A stretch of DNA of 64,000 nt from Rhizophagus irregularis (taxonomy: Eukaryota; Glomeromycota; Glomeromycetes; Glomerales; Glomeraceae). The stretch covers positions 2,978,501-3,042,500 of the forward strand of contig NC_089453.1 in NCBI RefSeq assembly GCF_026210795.1, in the 5' to 3' direction. Position numbers and translations under genes: made by a program. Positions 11,514-23,430 of this stretch are shown here, piece by piece (the first letter of the stretch is position 1; each line of letters begins with the position of its first letter). The notes beneath the pieces were generated by a model. The model was not told the origin of the DNA, made no database searches, and worked only from the letters and a program-made list of their open reading frames with translations.

Positions 11514-12227
11514 GTGCAAACTAGGATACTTAACGCGTCACCTAATAGTCAAGAAAGGGATACAAATGAAATTAATAATACAGACACAACTTTAAGCGTT
11601 AATGATACTTTCAAAGATTGGGATGCAGTTGAAATTGCTGTTAATACATACGCAAAGCAAAATGGATTTGTTGCTATAAAATCCCGTAAAGATATTGATG
11701 CTATTGACAAAACTATTGTTCGACGTTGTGTGTATAGTTGTTGGAAAGCCGGAACTAGTAATCCAAAGAAGGTGGAAGACATTAGCTTACACCGCGAAAG
11801 TGTTTCAACTAAAACAAACTGTCCATGGCAAGTGGCTTTCTATTATGGCAAAAACACTGCTGTAATACGTCTTACTAAGCTTGATAACAACCATAACCAC
11901 CAATGTGATCCAGTAACTATAGATCTAGCCCCTAAAAATTGTCATCTTCCTAAAGCAGTTTTTGATAAAATAGAGCATTACATTACTAATGGTCGTTTAG
12001 GAGCTGCACAGCAATATGATTTACTCACCAAAGAGTTCCCTGAATGTCACATCAAAAAAAAGAACTTATATAATGCAATCCAAAAATTTCGAGGTGTTCG
12101 AGTTCATGATGAATCTGATGCAGCTGTAATGCTTTCATATCTTATGAAGTTACGTGCTGAAGATCCAAATTATATTGTTGTTCCACGATTAGAAGGACCA
12201 ACTTTGCAGAAACTTGTAATTTTTTAA
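11514..12227 (+). pseudogene. MULE transposase, N-terminal fragment with FAR1-type DNA-binding domain
   Basis: A 237-codon open frame whose first codon here is GTG. Residues about 35-125 match the FAR1/WRKY-GCM1 type zinc-binding domain seen at the front of MULE transposases: WDAVEIAVNTYAKQNGF, RRCVYSCWKAG, CPWQVAFYY and NHNHQC. It continues through an IQKFRG segment and DAAVMLSYLMKLRAEDPNY, typical of the region before the catalytic core, then stops at GPTLQKLVIF. The remaining transposase appears from about 16.96 kb, so the gene has been opened by about 4.7 kb of inserted sequence. Confidence 0.75.
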
Positions 12228-13861
12228 GGTATCATTAAGCTACCTTAACTATACTGTCTATGAATCTTAAAAGTAACGTGACGGTCAAATTTTCTTAATA
12301 TATCATCCCAATAATGAAATAACATTTGGATGATATTGATATGGTCATGTAACGTTAATTTGCATGACATTTTAACTATACCGGGCAGGTATTTTTTACA
12401 ATATTGTGAAATTGTTAAGAAGACATCTTTTTAGCATGTTCACGGTATTCTAAATACATTTTTTATAATATACAATTATTTTTTAAAAGATAAAATACTT
12501 TTGCGTTGCTTATTGTCATACAATCAGAAAAAAATAATTTTTTTGAAATTATTTATTAATAAATATCAATATACTAATGCAGCTTTTAATTACAAATACA
12601 TATTCATTGCATAAAAAATTTTTTTAAAGCGAAATAAATCATAGAGCCAGTTTCATAGCAACTTTTGCTGAAACTCAACTATAACACTTCTAGCATGTGA
12701 CTATCATGTGATTATAGGGCCAATTGCTAGTGGAATCATAAACTTCGTAGCCACGCTCAATTAAGGCAATGTATTACTAGACCTACGCTAAAGATAACTT
12801 TAGCAAGGCTTTCTTTGTGAATTATAAGAAATTTCATACACTTTGCCAGCTGGTGGGATAGCTTATGACCTCTAACATAAAGTCTGATTATACAAATAAT
12901 AATAAATCCAGAATGTTTGCATTGCTAAGTAGAGGTTGTTTCAATTCTCTTGTATAATCATTATCCTATCAGAATAAATAATAATGTCAGAAAATTTATT
13001 AATGAAAAGTTTTGCTATTACGTTAAAGTTGTTATTTACCAAATGAAGTCCAACCTATAAAAAGTATAGTTAAGGTCTTCAAAGAATTTCTAAAAAGAAA
13101 AAATATATAAATGAGCAATTAAACATTCATTAAATTAAAATAAAAATAAATAAATACTTTCATTTTTATTTATAATCACTTGTTTTTTTTGAACTTTTCT
13201 TTTACGAGTTTGCTTTATTGGTAGCACAGTTTGCATTTATCTTAAAGAAAATGTCGAATTATTATTAAAGTTTAGTATAAAATTAGGATATTAATTTATA
13301 TTGATTAGAAGATTGCAAATACTAGGTAAATTATTTACAATATCTTCCTGTATTATTACTTGTTCTTTTTGAGCACTACTACGGGTTTGTCTTTTTTGTG
13401 CATGAATAATAAATATCTTTAATAAAAATTTATTGTAAAAGAAGTTAAAGGAATTTGATCTTTGCAGCTTTTTTTAGCTTTTTATAGAATAATAAGCTAT
13501 CAACTAATAAGATTATTGACTGCGTGATTATATAACAAATCATTGCATAAATGGTAAACAATAGTACTTGCGTACTAAGAAAAAAAAAGTTTAAAAAAAA
13601 GTTAAAAAAAAAGTTTTTAAAAAATTTCACATTTTAATATTTTTGAAAATATAAGAGCTTGAATATTTTTTGAAGATATTAATTTATTATACCTTTAACA
13701 ATTTTTAAATATTGATGATTAGAAATAAAACTACTTCATTACATAAAAAGCCATTTAATTTTCGCCAGAAGCCCATACTAAATACTTATCAGTTTACTGC
13801 AAATACTTTACAATCACAAAATATAATGAATATCCCATCACAAAATATAACATGTACTGTA
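12228..13861. other. Non-coding part of the insertion in the MULE
   Basis: AT-rich sequence with no recognisable coding frame. The open frame at 13445-13630 (-) is Phe/Lys low complexity. Confidence 0.3.
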
Positions 13862-14812
13862 CAGTGGCCTACAAAAAGTCAGTGAGTACCTGTAAAATAC
13901 AATAATCATTATGCAAATATGCTCCAATGTAAAGTTTTTTTTTTATTAATTGACCCACCTTTTGTATTATAAGTAAAGTTGATCACCAAGTTGAATTACA
14001 CCTACTCTGAAAATTACACGAACTTCTAATTAAAATTGATTTTTGTATTTAAAATTTATTGGAAAAAAATTAGATTTTTAATAGAAATCTTTTAGTATTA
14101 ATACAACGATAAACTAACTTATTTGATCATATTTTATTTTTTAAATAAATTATTTTCCATAATTTATAACATTATATGAAGTATCTATCATCAGTATTAA
14201 CGCAATGATCAGCAAGTTACAACATTTTTACTGGCATTTGCCGATCATTTGTAGATCACTACCAGATTATTTACCGGAATTTAGCAAAACTAGTGCATTA
14301 AATTTAGCCAAATTTTTTTTGTATGAATGTTGGAAATTTTGACTATTTGTTTCTAACTTTTTTATTATAATCATAATATAAGATCATGATTTATTCTTTA
14401 TTTAACAATTTACAAATAATTAATAGATGCCAAATATCTTTGCCAAACGTGTGTAACTTGCTAATTATTTTGTTAATGTTGATGATACTTCGTGATCATT
14501 ATGCTGTAAATTATGACAAATAATTTTATTAAAAAAAAATTAAGTGTTTTAAAGCAAATATTTTAATGCTAAATTATTACCATAGATTTCCATTAAAATA
14601 TCTAAATATTTTAATAAATTTCAAAATATAACAATTAATTTTAATCAGAAATTCATGTAATTTTCAGAGTAAGCATAATTCAACTTGGTAATCAACTTAA
14701 CTTATAATACAAAAGGTGAGTCAATTAATAAAAAAAAAACTTTACATTGGAGTATATTTGTGTAATGATTATTATATTTTACGGGTACTCACTGACTTTT
14801 TGTAGGCCACTG
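13862..14812. mobile_element. 951-bp non-autonomous mariner-type element with long inverted ends
   Basis: CAGTGGCCTACAAAAAGTCA begins the left end and is inverted at the right end. The inverted arms extend, with small changes, for about 190 bp. TA flanks both sides. The interior holds no transposase. The CAGTGGCCT terminus resembles that of the intact mariner at 25964-27347 (CAGTGGCCTG at its right end), so that family is a candidate source of transposase. Confidence 0.75.
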
Positions 14813-14879
14813 TACGAGTTTCTTTTACTTTATTATATGATAGAAATAAATAAATAAATTGTATAGTAATCACTACTAA

Positions 14880-16530
14880 TATGGTTTTTAAATAGGTCCA
14901 CATTTAATATATATAATAATAATAACTTGAACGAAGGTAGTGATCATTTAAATAAAGAAGATAACTTAAACAATAATAACGATCATTTGAATAATGATGA
15001 TAACAGTAATTTAAATGAAGAGAATTATTCGGTAACGATGACAGTGATGATCATTTGGATGATAGTAATTTGGATGAAGAGAACGATGATCATCATTTGG
15101 ATGATGACAATTTGGACAATTTGGACGAAGAGAATTTATGACAGTAATGATGATTTAGAAGATTTTGAAGGCAAGTATTTACAATTAACAAAAATTATGT
15201 TTCAAATATAATAATAACATTCATTTTAATTAAATAGATAATACTATCAATGAAACAATTGTTGGTGAAGCATTAAAGTCAGATAAGTTACTGCAAAATA
15301 TATGTGAATTTGGACCATACTTTAAAAGTATTACTGCTGCATTATTTTTTTGTTAGATCCAGAAAATACAGTATTTCTACACGTGCATATGATGAATTAG
15401 TTGATATATTGAAACATTCACAATTTCGTGTTGGTGATATCATCTCAAATATCTGATGATTTAGAAAATGGGGACAATATTTACCATTAATACCTATTAG
15501 ATCAAATATCAACTAAAAAACCCCATCAACAGCTTCTAATAGTAAACCCGCCTATTATTTATTAATATCAGATATAATCTGGTATGTTCTTAATAATGAA
15601 TTATTGTTTAATAAAATATACTTTGGGCCAGCTGTTGAAACACAAAAACAATCTGAATTCTGGCATGGTGAACTGTGGGTCTCCTCGATTTGGTAATGTA
15701 AATATTACAATAAAACAAGGTAATCAATCATATTTAATAAAAAATTTTTAATGGAAAATTAATAAATTATTTATTTTATATTTATTTTTCTACAGTTGAA
15801 TATCAAATCGGAAAGTACATATGCTATAAGACAATAATGGAAGAAAATTGGGACGTCTTTTAGCTATTTTGAATGATAGTAATAGCTATAAATTAAAGGG
15901 ACAACGTATACTAACTTATAATGAACTTTCAAGACAATTTCAAAGCAATTACCGACTTCAAAGAGCTCAGATTGATCCAAGGCTTTCCAGAACCTGCAAT
16001 GGCTTTGCCAATTTATCAAATAGCCTTACACGTATAATGAGTAACTGGTTTATTATTGAAGAACATCCAGAATCTGATGATAATGAAACAAAAGGTAACT
16101 AATTTTTTATTTATTTTTATGTATATTTTCTAATCATTTATTTCATTATTTTTTTAGTGCAAATGTTGAAAATATTATCAAATTATCTCTTAAACGATGT
16201 ATATTGGTACAAATCTCCAGAAATATATCTATTGATATATATAACATCATATTTTAATGAAATCATATTCAGATACGAATTATACAGCAGCTTTGATACA
16301 TAACCAAGTCTTTTTTTATGAAATTTCAACATATTTTATGAAGTTGTAAGAATTATTTACATACTGGTGATATTGTTATGATTCAAGAACAAATTATAGC
16401 GAAGCAATTTTTAGCCATCAAGGTAATAATGATAACCTTTATGCATTTGTTATTGTACAGCAGTGGTTTAAAGAAACAACTCGAACAAAACTGGGCTGTC
16501 CAATATATACTGTAAGTTGTGAGCAAAACT
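14880..16530 (+). pseudogene. Decayed transposase of CMC/Plavaka-like appearance
   Basis: Frameshifted fragments with introns. An acidic N/D-rich repeat stretch at about 14920-15180 precedes segments readable as CEFGPYFK, STRAYDELVDILKHSQFRVG, KKPHQQLLIVNPPIYYLLIS-like text in shifted frames, EFWHGEL and SPRFGNVNITI, then VEYQIGKYICYK and a 15848-16102 open frame. Near 16440-16520 it reads VIVQQWFKETTRTKLGCPIY. The order and style recall CMC/Plavaka transposases common in fungi. Assignment is from memory of style, with no alignment. It sits inside the MULE. Confidence 0.4.
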
Positions 16531-16964
16531 TATTGGTATGACGTGTTTTTGTAATAAATTTAATTAATAGAGCACATTTTATTCATGATTGTGACGATTA
16601 TTCTTGCATAAAATTTCACAATATATCAAACAATAATTATATAAGAAATATATACTATTTTAATGTTATTTAACAACATAGTTTAGATAATTTAAATGCA
16701 CTTTTACGATATTTTTACAATAATTATAGTGATATTTTTGCAATACATCTAACAACATAGTTTAGATAATTTAAATGCACTGTTACGATATATTTACAAT
16801 AGTTATAGTGATATATCTGCAACACATTTAAAATGATTTACCATGTATAGTAACGGACATGGCAGTATATCATAATTTTTTCCATTACTTAATGTTAACT
16901 TACTCGTGAATTCAATTGGTATAGTACCGTCCCGATTCTATTTAAACATCTAAATGACATTGGA
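16531..16964. other. AT-rich tail of the insertion with two direct copies
   Basis: A segment of about 70 bp containing AACAACATAGTTTAGATAAT is present twice (about 16670-16735 and 16750-16815). No coding signal is seen. Confidence 0.4.
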
Positions 16965-18433
16965 CAAAAATTGAAGTTTCTGCAAAGAACCAACGAACTT
17001 ACTGGACTTTTTTGGATGACTAGCCAACAGCGTAATGAACTTTGGCCTAAATATCATGATGTAGTTCACAGCAAAGACCAATCGATATGAAATGGTACTT
17101 TGCTTATTTGTTGGTATTGATAATAATTTCAAGACAAGAGTTCTCGCTCAAGCATTAACAAAATATGAAACACAGGCAGATTATAGTTGGATTTTACGAT
17201 GTACATTAGAAGCAACTGATAATCTTTCCGCCTCTTATACTGTTTACTGATAGTGATCCAGGAATGATAGCTGCTGTTCAAGTTGTTTATCCAAGGACAC
17301 GTCACTTACTATGCATCTATCATATTATTGAGAATGTAAAAAAGAAAGCTAAATCCAAGTTGCATGGTGAAATGATCAAGAGTTTTATTGAGGATTTTTA
17401 CCACATGCGAAATAGTATCAATTTGAAGCAAGATACAATGATATGCTTACAAAATATGAGCCATGCCGATCTTATCTTGAGAAAAAGCTCTATCCTAGTC
17501 GCAATTCATGGGCAAGATATTCTATTGCAAAAGTTTTTACAGCGGGAATAGAATCAACACAGCGCGTTGAATCTCTAAATGGGGTTCTTAAAAAGCATGT
17601 AAATCGAGGAACTCTATTAACGGAATTGGTAAAGGAGATAGAAAATGAGTTAGATAAGGAATCACAATATAATCGAATTAAAGATTATTATGGTGCAAAC
17701 CCGTCAAACGGACTTCCATCAACTTATGATACTATTTTTAAAGACATTGATTCTGTTTTAAAAGATTTTCTAGCACCTATTCCATTATCTCTTCAAAGAG
17801 CCCAAATGAAACAGGCATTATTATACCAAGGAACTTTAGTTCCTATTGAACAAATTAATGAATCTGATGAAGAACTTGGAAATATAATAGAACATATATA
17901 TGATAGACCACAAATTAGATTAAGAGAGCTTCTAATAGATATTGATGAAAAAGAAATTCAAGAAATATGGGAGGTTAATTATATTGCAGCATCTTCATCA
18001 ACAAAACCACATTATGTAGTGATATTTGGAGATATGACATTACTTTGTACATGTATGTATATTATCAACCAGGGATGCCATGTCAGCACCAGTATCGGAT
18101 TCTTCTCCAATCTAACAAAGCTGTTTTTCACATGGGTTTTATTCATACACGTTGGTTTGGATCAATACTACCTGAAACAAACAATTATATTACAATTAAT
18201 CAAGGAACTACAACTTATACAACAAATTCATTGCAGTATATTAATCAAATGCGAACTGCTAACACTTATACATCAATTATTAGAGAAAATGTCAATAAAA
18301 AGATCAAATTCGGTATTAGTGTATTACCATGTCAGTAGCAAAAACTAGTGTTCAGATTGCTATTTCAGAAGGGGTTACATCAGAGTTAACTGGACTTCTT
18401 AAGAATTTATTACAAAATACCGTCGAAATACTG
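16965..18433 (+). pseudogene. MULE transposase, catalytic core and SWIM zinc finger, frameshifted
   Basis: It continues the fragment ending at 12227. It reads NELTGLFWMTSQQRNELWPK, then, after frame changes and lost bases, FTDSDPGMIAAVQVVYPRTR (second catalytic Asp region), LCIYHIIENVKKKAKSKL and STQRVESLNGVLKKHV, which holds the expected catalytic Glu. A SWIM-type finger (CTC, then CQH about 12 residues on) follows near 18045-18085, across another frameshift. Several stops show it is inactive. It is interrupted at 18433 by the CCCTATAA element. Confidence 0.75.
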
Positions 18434-19937
18434 CCCTATAAAAAATTGGATACGTTTTTTATAAAGTTTTTATACGATTTTTTTTCCTTAGAAATAACGT
18501 ATCATAATAGGATACGGAAAAATGCACAATTCCGTATCACTAAAAATATGGTTTGGATACGGAATTTGCATGGAATTCATATGGAATTTACATGATTTGA
18601 TCACTGATTTTATCACGAAATTTATACGATTTGGTCACTGAATTTACTATTTGTATTACAGTTTACTATGTTTATTTTTTATTTTTTATTTAATTTAATA
18701 AAGTAAAATTAGATTTATGTAAATACAATTAAAGTACAAATACATTATGAAAATTCCCTCCTTATTAAAACCACCTATTGCAACCAAAATTATCTATAAG
18801 TTCAGGTTTATTTGGAGTCAAACAACCTAAAAGAACAAAAAAAAAATTGGAAACAAAACCCCCATATAGTATCTGCAATCGTCCAAGTCACCAAAGGTCA
18901 GCATTCCTACAAAAAAAGAAAGAGAACTCCAGAATGTCTGACCTACATAAAAGAAAAGAATTATGAGGCGTCTAATGAAAAGAAACCAAAACTACAAAAT
19001 AAATCCAAAACTGACCTACAAAAAAAGAAGACTCTGAAGCAAAAAAACTGAAACAACCTACAAAAAAAAAAGAATCTGAACCCAACTTACAAAAAAACAA
19101 GAAAATTTGAACTGACCTAAAAAAAGAAAAAAATCCTGAATCATCCTACAAAAAAAAAGGACTCCCAAACTGATCTACAAAAAGAAAAAAGAAACTGAAT
19201 ATTCTCACAAAAAAAAATCTGCTGGCCTATGAAATTAAATATAAATAAAAAAGAAACATTTTTTTAAAAAGAGGGGTAACGAAGTTAGGAAAGTTAAAAA
19301 AAAATTTTTTTTTTAAAGGGAGGACGTCAAAGTTAGAAAAATAAAAAATTTTTTATAAAGAGGAAATAGAAATAGAAAGAAGAATTTTTTTTTAAAAAAA
19401 AGAAGAGTGGGAATAAAAGAAAAATTTTTTTTTAAGGGAGTGACGAAAAAAAATTTTTTTTCAAAAGAGAGTGATGAAAAAAAATTTTTTTAAAGTGAGG
19501 TACGAAAAAAAAAAATTATTTTTAAAAGGGGGTGACGAAGGAAGAAGAAAAATTTAGAAAAAATAACAAAAATAAGACAAGAGAAAGAGAAAGGAAAGGA
19601 AAGACAGAAAGGAAGAGGAAGATCAAACTCATCAAAGTAAGGGTTTATATAAAAAACAAAAAACGTATCATAACAAAACAATAAACAATCATGTGATCTC
19701 GTGTTATGATACGGGATTTTTGTAAAATTATCTTCTAAAAATATTAAGTTTAAAAATTCCGTATACATTCCGCATGATTAATTTTTTCCGTATACATTTC
19801 TTATACATTAGTTTTTTTAAAAAATGTTCAAAAATGAATTGCTTATTAAATATACGGAATTTGTATACGGAATCTATAGAAACGTACAAAAAATGTATAC
19901 AAAACGTATCCTTTCTGTATACATATTTCTTATAGGG
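18434..19937 (+). mobile_element. CCCTATAA element, copy 1 (1504 bp)
   Basis: It starts CCCTATAAAAAATTGG and ends TTATAGGG, flanked by CTG on both sides as a 3-bp target duplication. The interior has repeated GGATACG/CGTATCC and GTATACGG motifs near the ends, a Lys-rich frame (18778-19051) and long A/T and A/G runs. The same element occurs at 20841-22352 (reversed) and 60736-62290. No transposase is encoded, so it is probably non-autonomous. A 3-bp duplication fits PIF/Harbinger or CMC-type transposition; which one is undecided. Confidence 0.8.
18812..19051 (+). CDS. Lys-rich ORF inside CCCTATAA copy 1
   Basis: 79 codons beginning MESNNLK. Parts such as SYKKRKRTPECLTYIKEKNY recur in the other two copies, but starts, stops and frames differ between copies. 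The frame is built from loose Lys-rich repeats. It may never be translated; it is listed because the sequence is shared by three copies. Confidence 0.25.
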   Translation: MESNNLKEQKKNWKQNPHIVSAIVQVTKGQHSYKKRKRTPECLTYIKEKNYEASNEKKPKLQNKSKTDLQKKKTLKQKN

Positions 19938-19957
19938 CTGGCTTGAATATGGGAGTA

Positions 19958-20205
19958 CATCAGGAATTTTTTTCCGTTTAAAATCCACATGGAAATCCAC
20001 ATCAAATACTGTGGAAATATGTGGAAATCTAAATAGTTCCAGTATTTTCCGAATACCTGTGACGAAACACGTGGTATTTTCGGCATAAGTCCACGAAATT
20101 CGGTGTGGATTCATGTAGGATATTGGGAATGTGTGGAATTCCACGTATTTCTGAGCAAACCCACGTGGAATTACATGGACCGACCCACCTAAAAACTTCC
20201 TGATG
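19958..20205. mobile_element. 248-bp MITE in the MULE 3' part
   Basis: CATCAGGAA and TTCCTGATG form the ends, flanked by TA. The interior is dense in CCACATGG/CCACGTGG-type words. Removing it and the upstream CCCTATAA element rejoins MULE sequence. Confidence 0.7.
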
Positions 20206-20428
20206 TAGTTCATTATGAAGAGCCTTCTGTTGATAGTAATGTTCCAAAAATCTCAAATCCAGAATATAATAAGCCAAAAGGATGTCCTCTGAAGCGTTAT
20301 AAATCATCAAAGAAGAGAGTAATGTTCAAAATGTATCGACTTCATTTAAAACGTGTAGTTATTGTCAGGAAAAAGGACATAATATTAGGGGATGCAAACA
20401 AAAAACTCATTCAGTTGCAAAAGAATAA
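20206..20428 (+). pseudogene. MULE C-terminal end with CCHC zinc knuckle
   Basis: It reads VVHYEEPSVDSNVPK, then after a frameshift CSYCQEKGHNIRGCK, a perfect C-x2-C-x4-H-x4-C knuckle, ending at TAA 20426-20428. Zinc knuckles close many MULE transposases. Confidence 0.7.
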
Positions 20429-20840
20429 ACGCGGTTTTTCGTTAGCAGATTTTGCATGTAAAATCACATGACTAAAAATAAAAACCAATAAAATATTTTG
20501 ATTTGAAACCTTATTTTATTATCTGTTATGATTTATTATCGGTTAATTTTAATCACGTGATACCGGTGATGATCGCCGCTGGTAATAAATAGCAAATTCC
20601 TAAATAATATTAAAGAAATTTATAAAATATCAGAAAATATATTTCATATACATATGAAATTGCTTCCATTAATTTTTGTTCCATTAAATGGAAATTTCGG
20701 AACATTTGATTAATTTAGTTAGTAAATTAAAAGTTATAAATAAATGATTGTTCTTTTTTTTTCTCGAATTTCCATTAACTAAAACAACAATAAAATTGAT
20801 TGATTTAATGGTTTCAAACAAGAAATTGACTTATTAGCAG
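20429..20840. other. Non-coding interval with possible MULE terminus
   Basis: It contains ACCGGTGATGATCGCCGC near 20561, inverted relative to 11096. Otherwise AT-rich with nothing recognised. Confidence 0.35.
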
Positions 20841-22352
20841 CCCTATAAGAAATATGTATACGGAAAGGATACGTTTTGTATACATTTTATGTACGTTTCT
20901 ATAGATTCCGTATACAAATTCCATATATTTAATAAGCAATTCATTTTTGAACATTTTTTAAAAAAACTAATGTATACGAAATGTATACGGAAAAAATTAA
21001 ACATGCGGAATATATACAGAATTTTTTAATATTTTTAGAAGATAATTTTACAAAAATCCCGTATCATAACACGAGATCACGTGATTGTTTATTGTTTTGT
21101 TATGATACGTGATCTTCTGATCTTCCTTTCTGTCTTTCCTTTCCTTCATTTCTCTTTTCTCTTGTCTTATTTTTGTTATTTTTTCTAAATTTTTCTTCTT
21201 TCTTCATCACCCCCCTTTTAAAAAAAACATTTTTTTTTTCGTAACTCACTTTAAAAAATTTTCTTTTTCATCACTCCTTTAAAAAAAAAATTTTTTTTTT
21301 GATTTTATTCTTTTATTCCCACTCTTTTTTTTTTAAAAAAAATTTCTTCTTTCTATTTTTATTTCCTCTTTATAAAAAATTTTTTATTTTTCTAACTTTG
21401 ACGTCATCCCTTTAAAAAAAAAATTTTTTTTAACTTTCCTAACTTCGTTGCCCCTCTTTTTAAAAAAAAATTTTTTTGATTTATTCTTTATTCCCCTTTC
21501 TTTTTTTATTTATATTTATCCCTTTTTTTTTATTTCATAGGTCAGTAGATTTTTTTTTGTGAGAAGATTCAGTTTCTTTTTTCTTTTTTGTAGATCAGTT
21601 TGGGAGTCCTTTCCTTTTGTAGGATGGTTCAGGATTTTTTTTTTTTTTAGGTCAGTTCAAATTTTCTTTTTTTTTTGTAAGTTGGGTTCAGATTCTTTTT
21701 TTTTTGTAGGTTGTTTCAGTTTTGTTGCTTCAGAGTCTTCTTTTTTTGCAGGTCAGTTTTGGATTTATTTTGTTGTTTTGGTTTCTTTTTCATCAGACGC
21801 TTCATAATTCTTTTCTTTTATGTAGGTCAGACATTCTAGAGTTCTCTTTCTTTTTTTTGTAGGAATGCTGACCTTTGGTGACTTGGACGATTGCAGATAC
21901 TATATGAGGGGGGGTTTTGTTTCCAATTAAATTAGACGTTCTTATGTTTCTTTCTTTTTGTTTTTTTAGGTTGTTTGACTCCAAATGAACCTGAACTTAT
22001 AGATAATTTTGGTTGCAATAGGTGGTTTTAATAATTTTAATAAGGAGGGAATTTTCATAATGTATTTGTATTTTATTTATTTTTTATTTTTTATTTAATT
22101 TAATAAAGTAAAATTAGATTTATATAAATACAATTATAGTAAACTGTAATACAAATAGTAAATTCAGTAACCAAATCGTATAAATTTTGTGATGAAATCA
22201 GTGACCAAATCATGTAAATTCCATATGTATCCCGTGCAAATTTCGTATCCAAACCATATTTTTAGTGATACGGAATTGTGCATTACGTTATTTCTAAGGA
22301 AAAAAATCGTATAAAAACTTTATAAAAAACGTATCCAATTTTTTTTATAGGG
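20841..22352 (-). mobile_element. CCCTATAA element, copy 2 (1512 bp, reversed)
   Basis: Same family as 18434-19937 in opposite orientation; the MESNNLKKQK frame lies at 21802-21984 (-). Its flanks do not match each other: the left neighbour (TTAGCAG) continues MULE-side sequence, while the right neighbour (CTTCTTTAATC) is mid-gene sequence of the four-cysteine family relic. That suggests recombination between copies rather than a simple insertion. Confidence 0.78.
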
Positions 22353-23430
22353 CTTCTTTAATCACTAATTGCTTAAATGAAACCCTATACATATCAGCGG
22401 ATTTGTTCACCCTCTAATTAACATGTTTATTTTAAGGTACTTTTGTTACACAAATTATTACATATGGCGCAGTAGGACCTGGGACGAACATTAAAAAAAT
22501 TTTATTTGGTTTTATTAATACAATAATTTGATAAATTTGATAAATAGTTCTTTTAAGCCAAAATACAATAAATATTATTCTTAGCAATACTGATAATATC
22601 TGTTGTGGAATCTCACTTTATACAATAGCTTCTAAATCTTTTTTGTGTAAAAATCAATAATACATATGCTTACAATTTGTTTGAATATAAAAGTTCCTAT
22701 TTTGTCTACAGCAAGATAAATAAGAATTAATAATATGTTTTGAAAAATGCAAAAAATGGACAATTTTATGAAAGTTATTACAAAAAAAAAATTTTTTAAA
22801 TATTAAATGAGTCTTAGAATACTTTTATAAATATTCATAGCTATTGTGTCTATATAAATTTTTATTTTACTTTTTGTTTTATTAAAACATACTTACTTTC
22901 TAATAATACACATTAAAAATACTATGCAGGTGAGAAATGGGTTTTTTGTTAACGAAATGGGTTTTTTTGTGTCTATTTTACGTTAAATAATTTAAGTTTC
23001 GCAAATGTAGATTTTCACTTGACTTATTATTTAGTCAAGTGATATTCAATCAGATGATTTCATGACATTACAAACCGGTTTTGGGTGACGGATATTATGA
23101 AAATCATTCAAAATTTAGCATTATGCAAAAGTGAACAAATCCGCCGATATGAAAAACGAAATGTGTTAAATTTGTTTTATATTTGTGCTCATGTGTAATA
23201 AATGTCTAAAAAAGCACCATTTTATTCGATTTATGTCTTATTACAAAAAACAAAATTAAACAAAATGGTGCTTTTTTAGACATTTATTACACATGAGCAC
23301 GAATTTAAAATAAATTTAACACATTTCATTTTTATAGGGAAAGCTTTCATAGTGTTGAACTTCAACAGAATTTGTTACAAGAAAATATTGTTTTTACTTT
23401 GTATCAGTTGAATTTCATCTAACTCGATAT
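22353..23430 (+). pseudogene. Relic of the four-cysteine family (third subtype), split by a MITE
   Basis: Only the C-terminal part survives. About 22353-22382 encodes SLITNCLNE-like sequence, the MITE 22383-23339 intervenes, and 23340-23430 continues SFHSVELQQN. It is the duplicate of the relic at 3672-3780. Confidence 0.65.
22383..23339. mobile_element. 957-bp CCCTATA-ended MITE with a strong terminal hairpin
   Basis: Ends are CCCTATAC and TTATAGGG with AAA on both sides as a 3-bp target duplication. A 25-bp end segment containing GCGGATTTGTTCAC is inverted near 23131-23155, and about 65-bp arms at 23160-23225 and 23262-23327 form a near-perfect hairpin. No ORF. Confidence 0.72.

Noticed and set aside
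19490-20310. Several minus-strand frames of 70-161 codons
   Set aside because: They cross the end of a CCCTATAA element, a MITE and MULE sequence, and one recurs in copy 3 only because the DNA is repeated; no domain pattern.
11085-20585. Complete MULE bounded by GCGGYGATCATCACCGG inverted ends
   Set aside because: Only about 17-20 bp match and no 8-11 bp target duplication is visible, so I kept it as a possible terminus and did not annotate a bounded element.
21559-21807. 82-codon Phe-rich frame, also seen reversed at 61167-61412
   Set aside because: Antisense of the Lys-rich interior of the repeat element.
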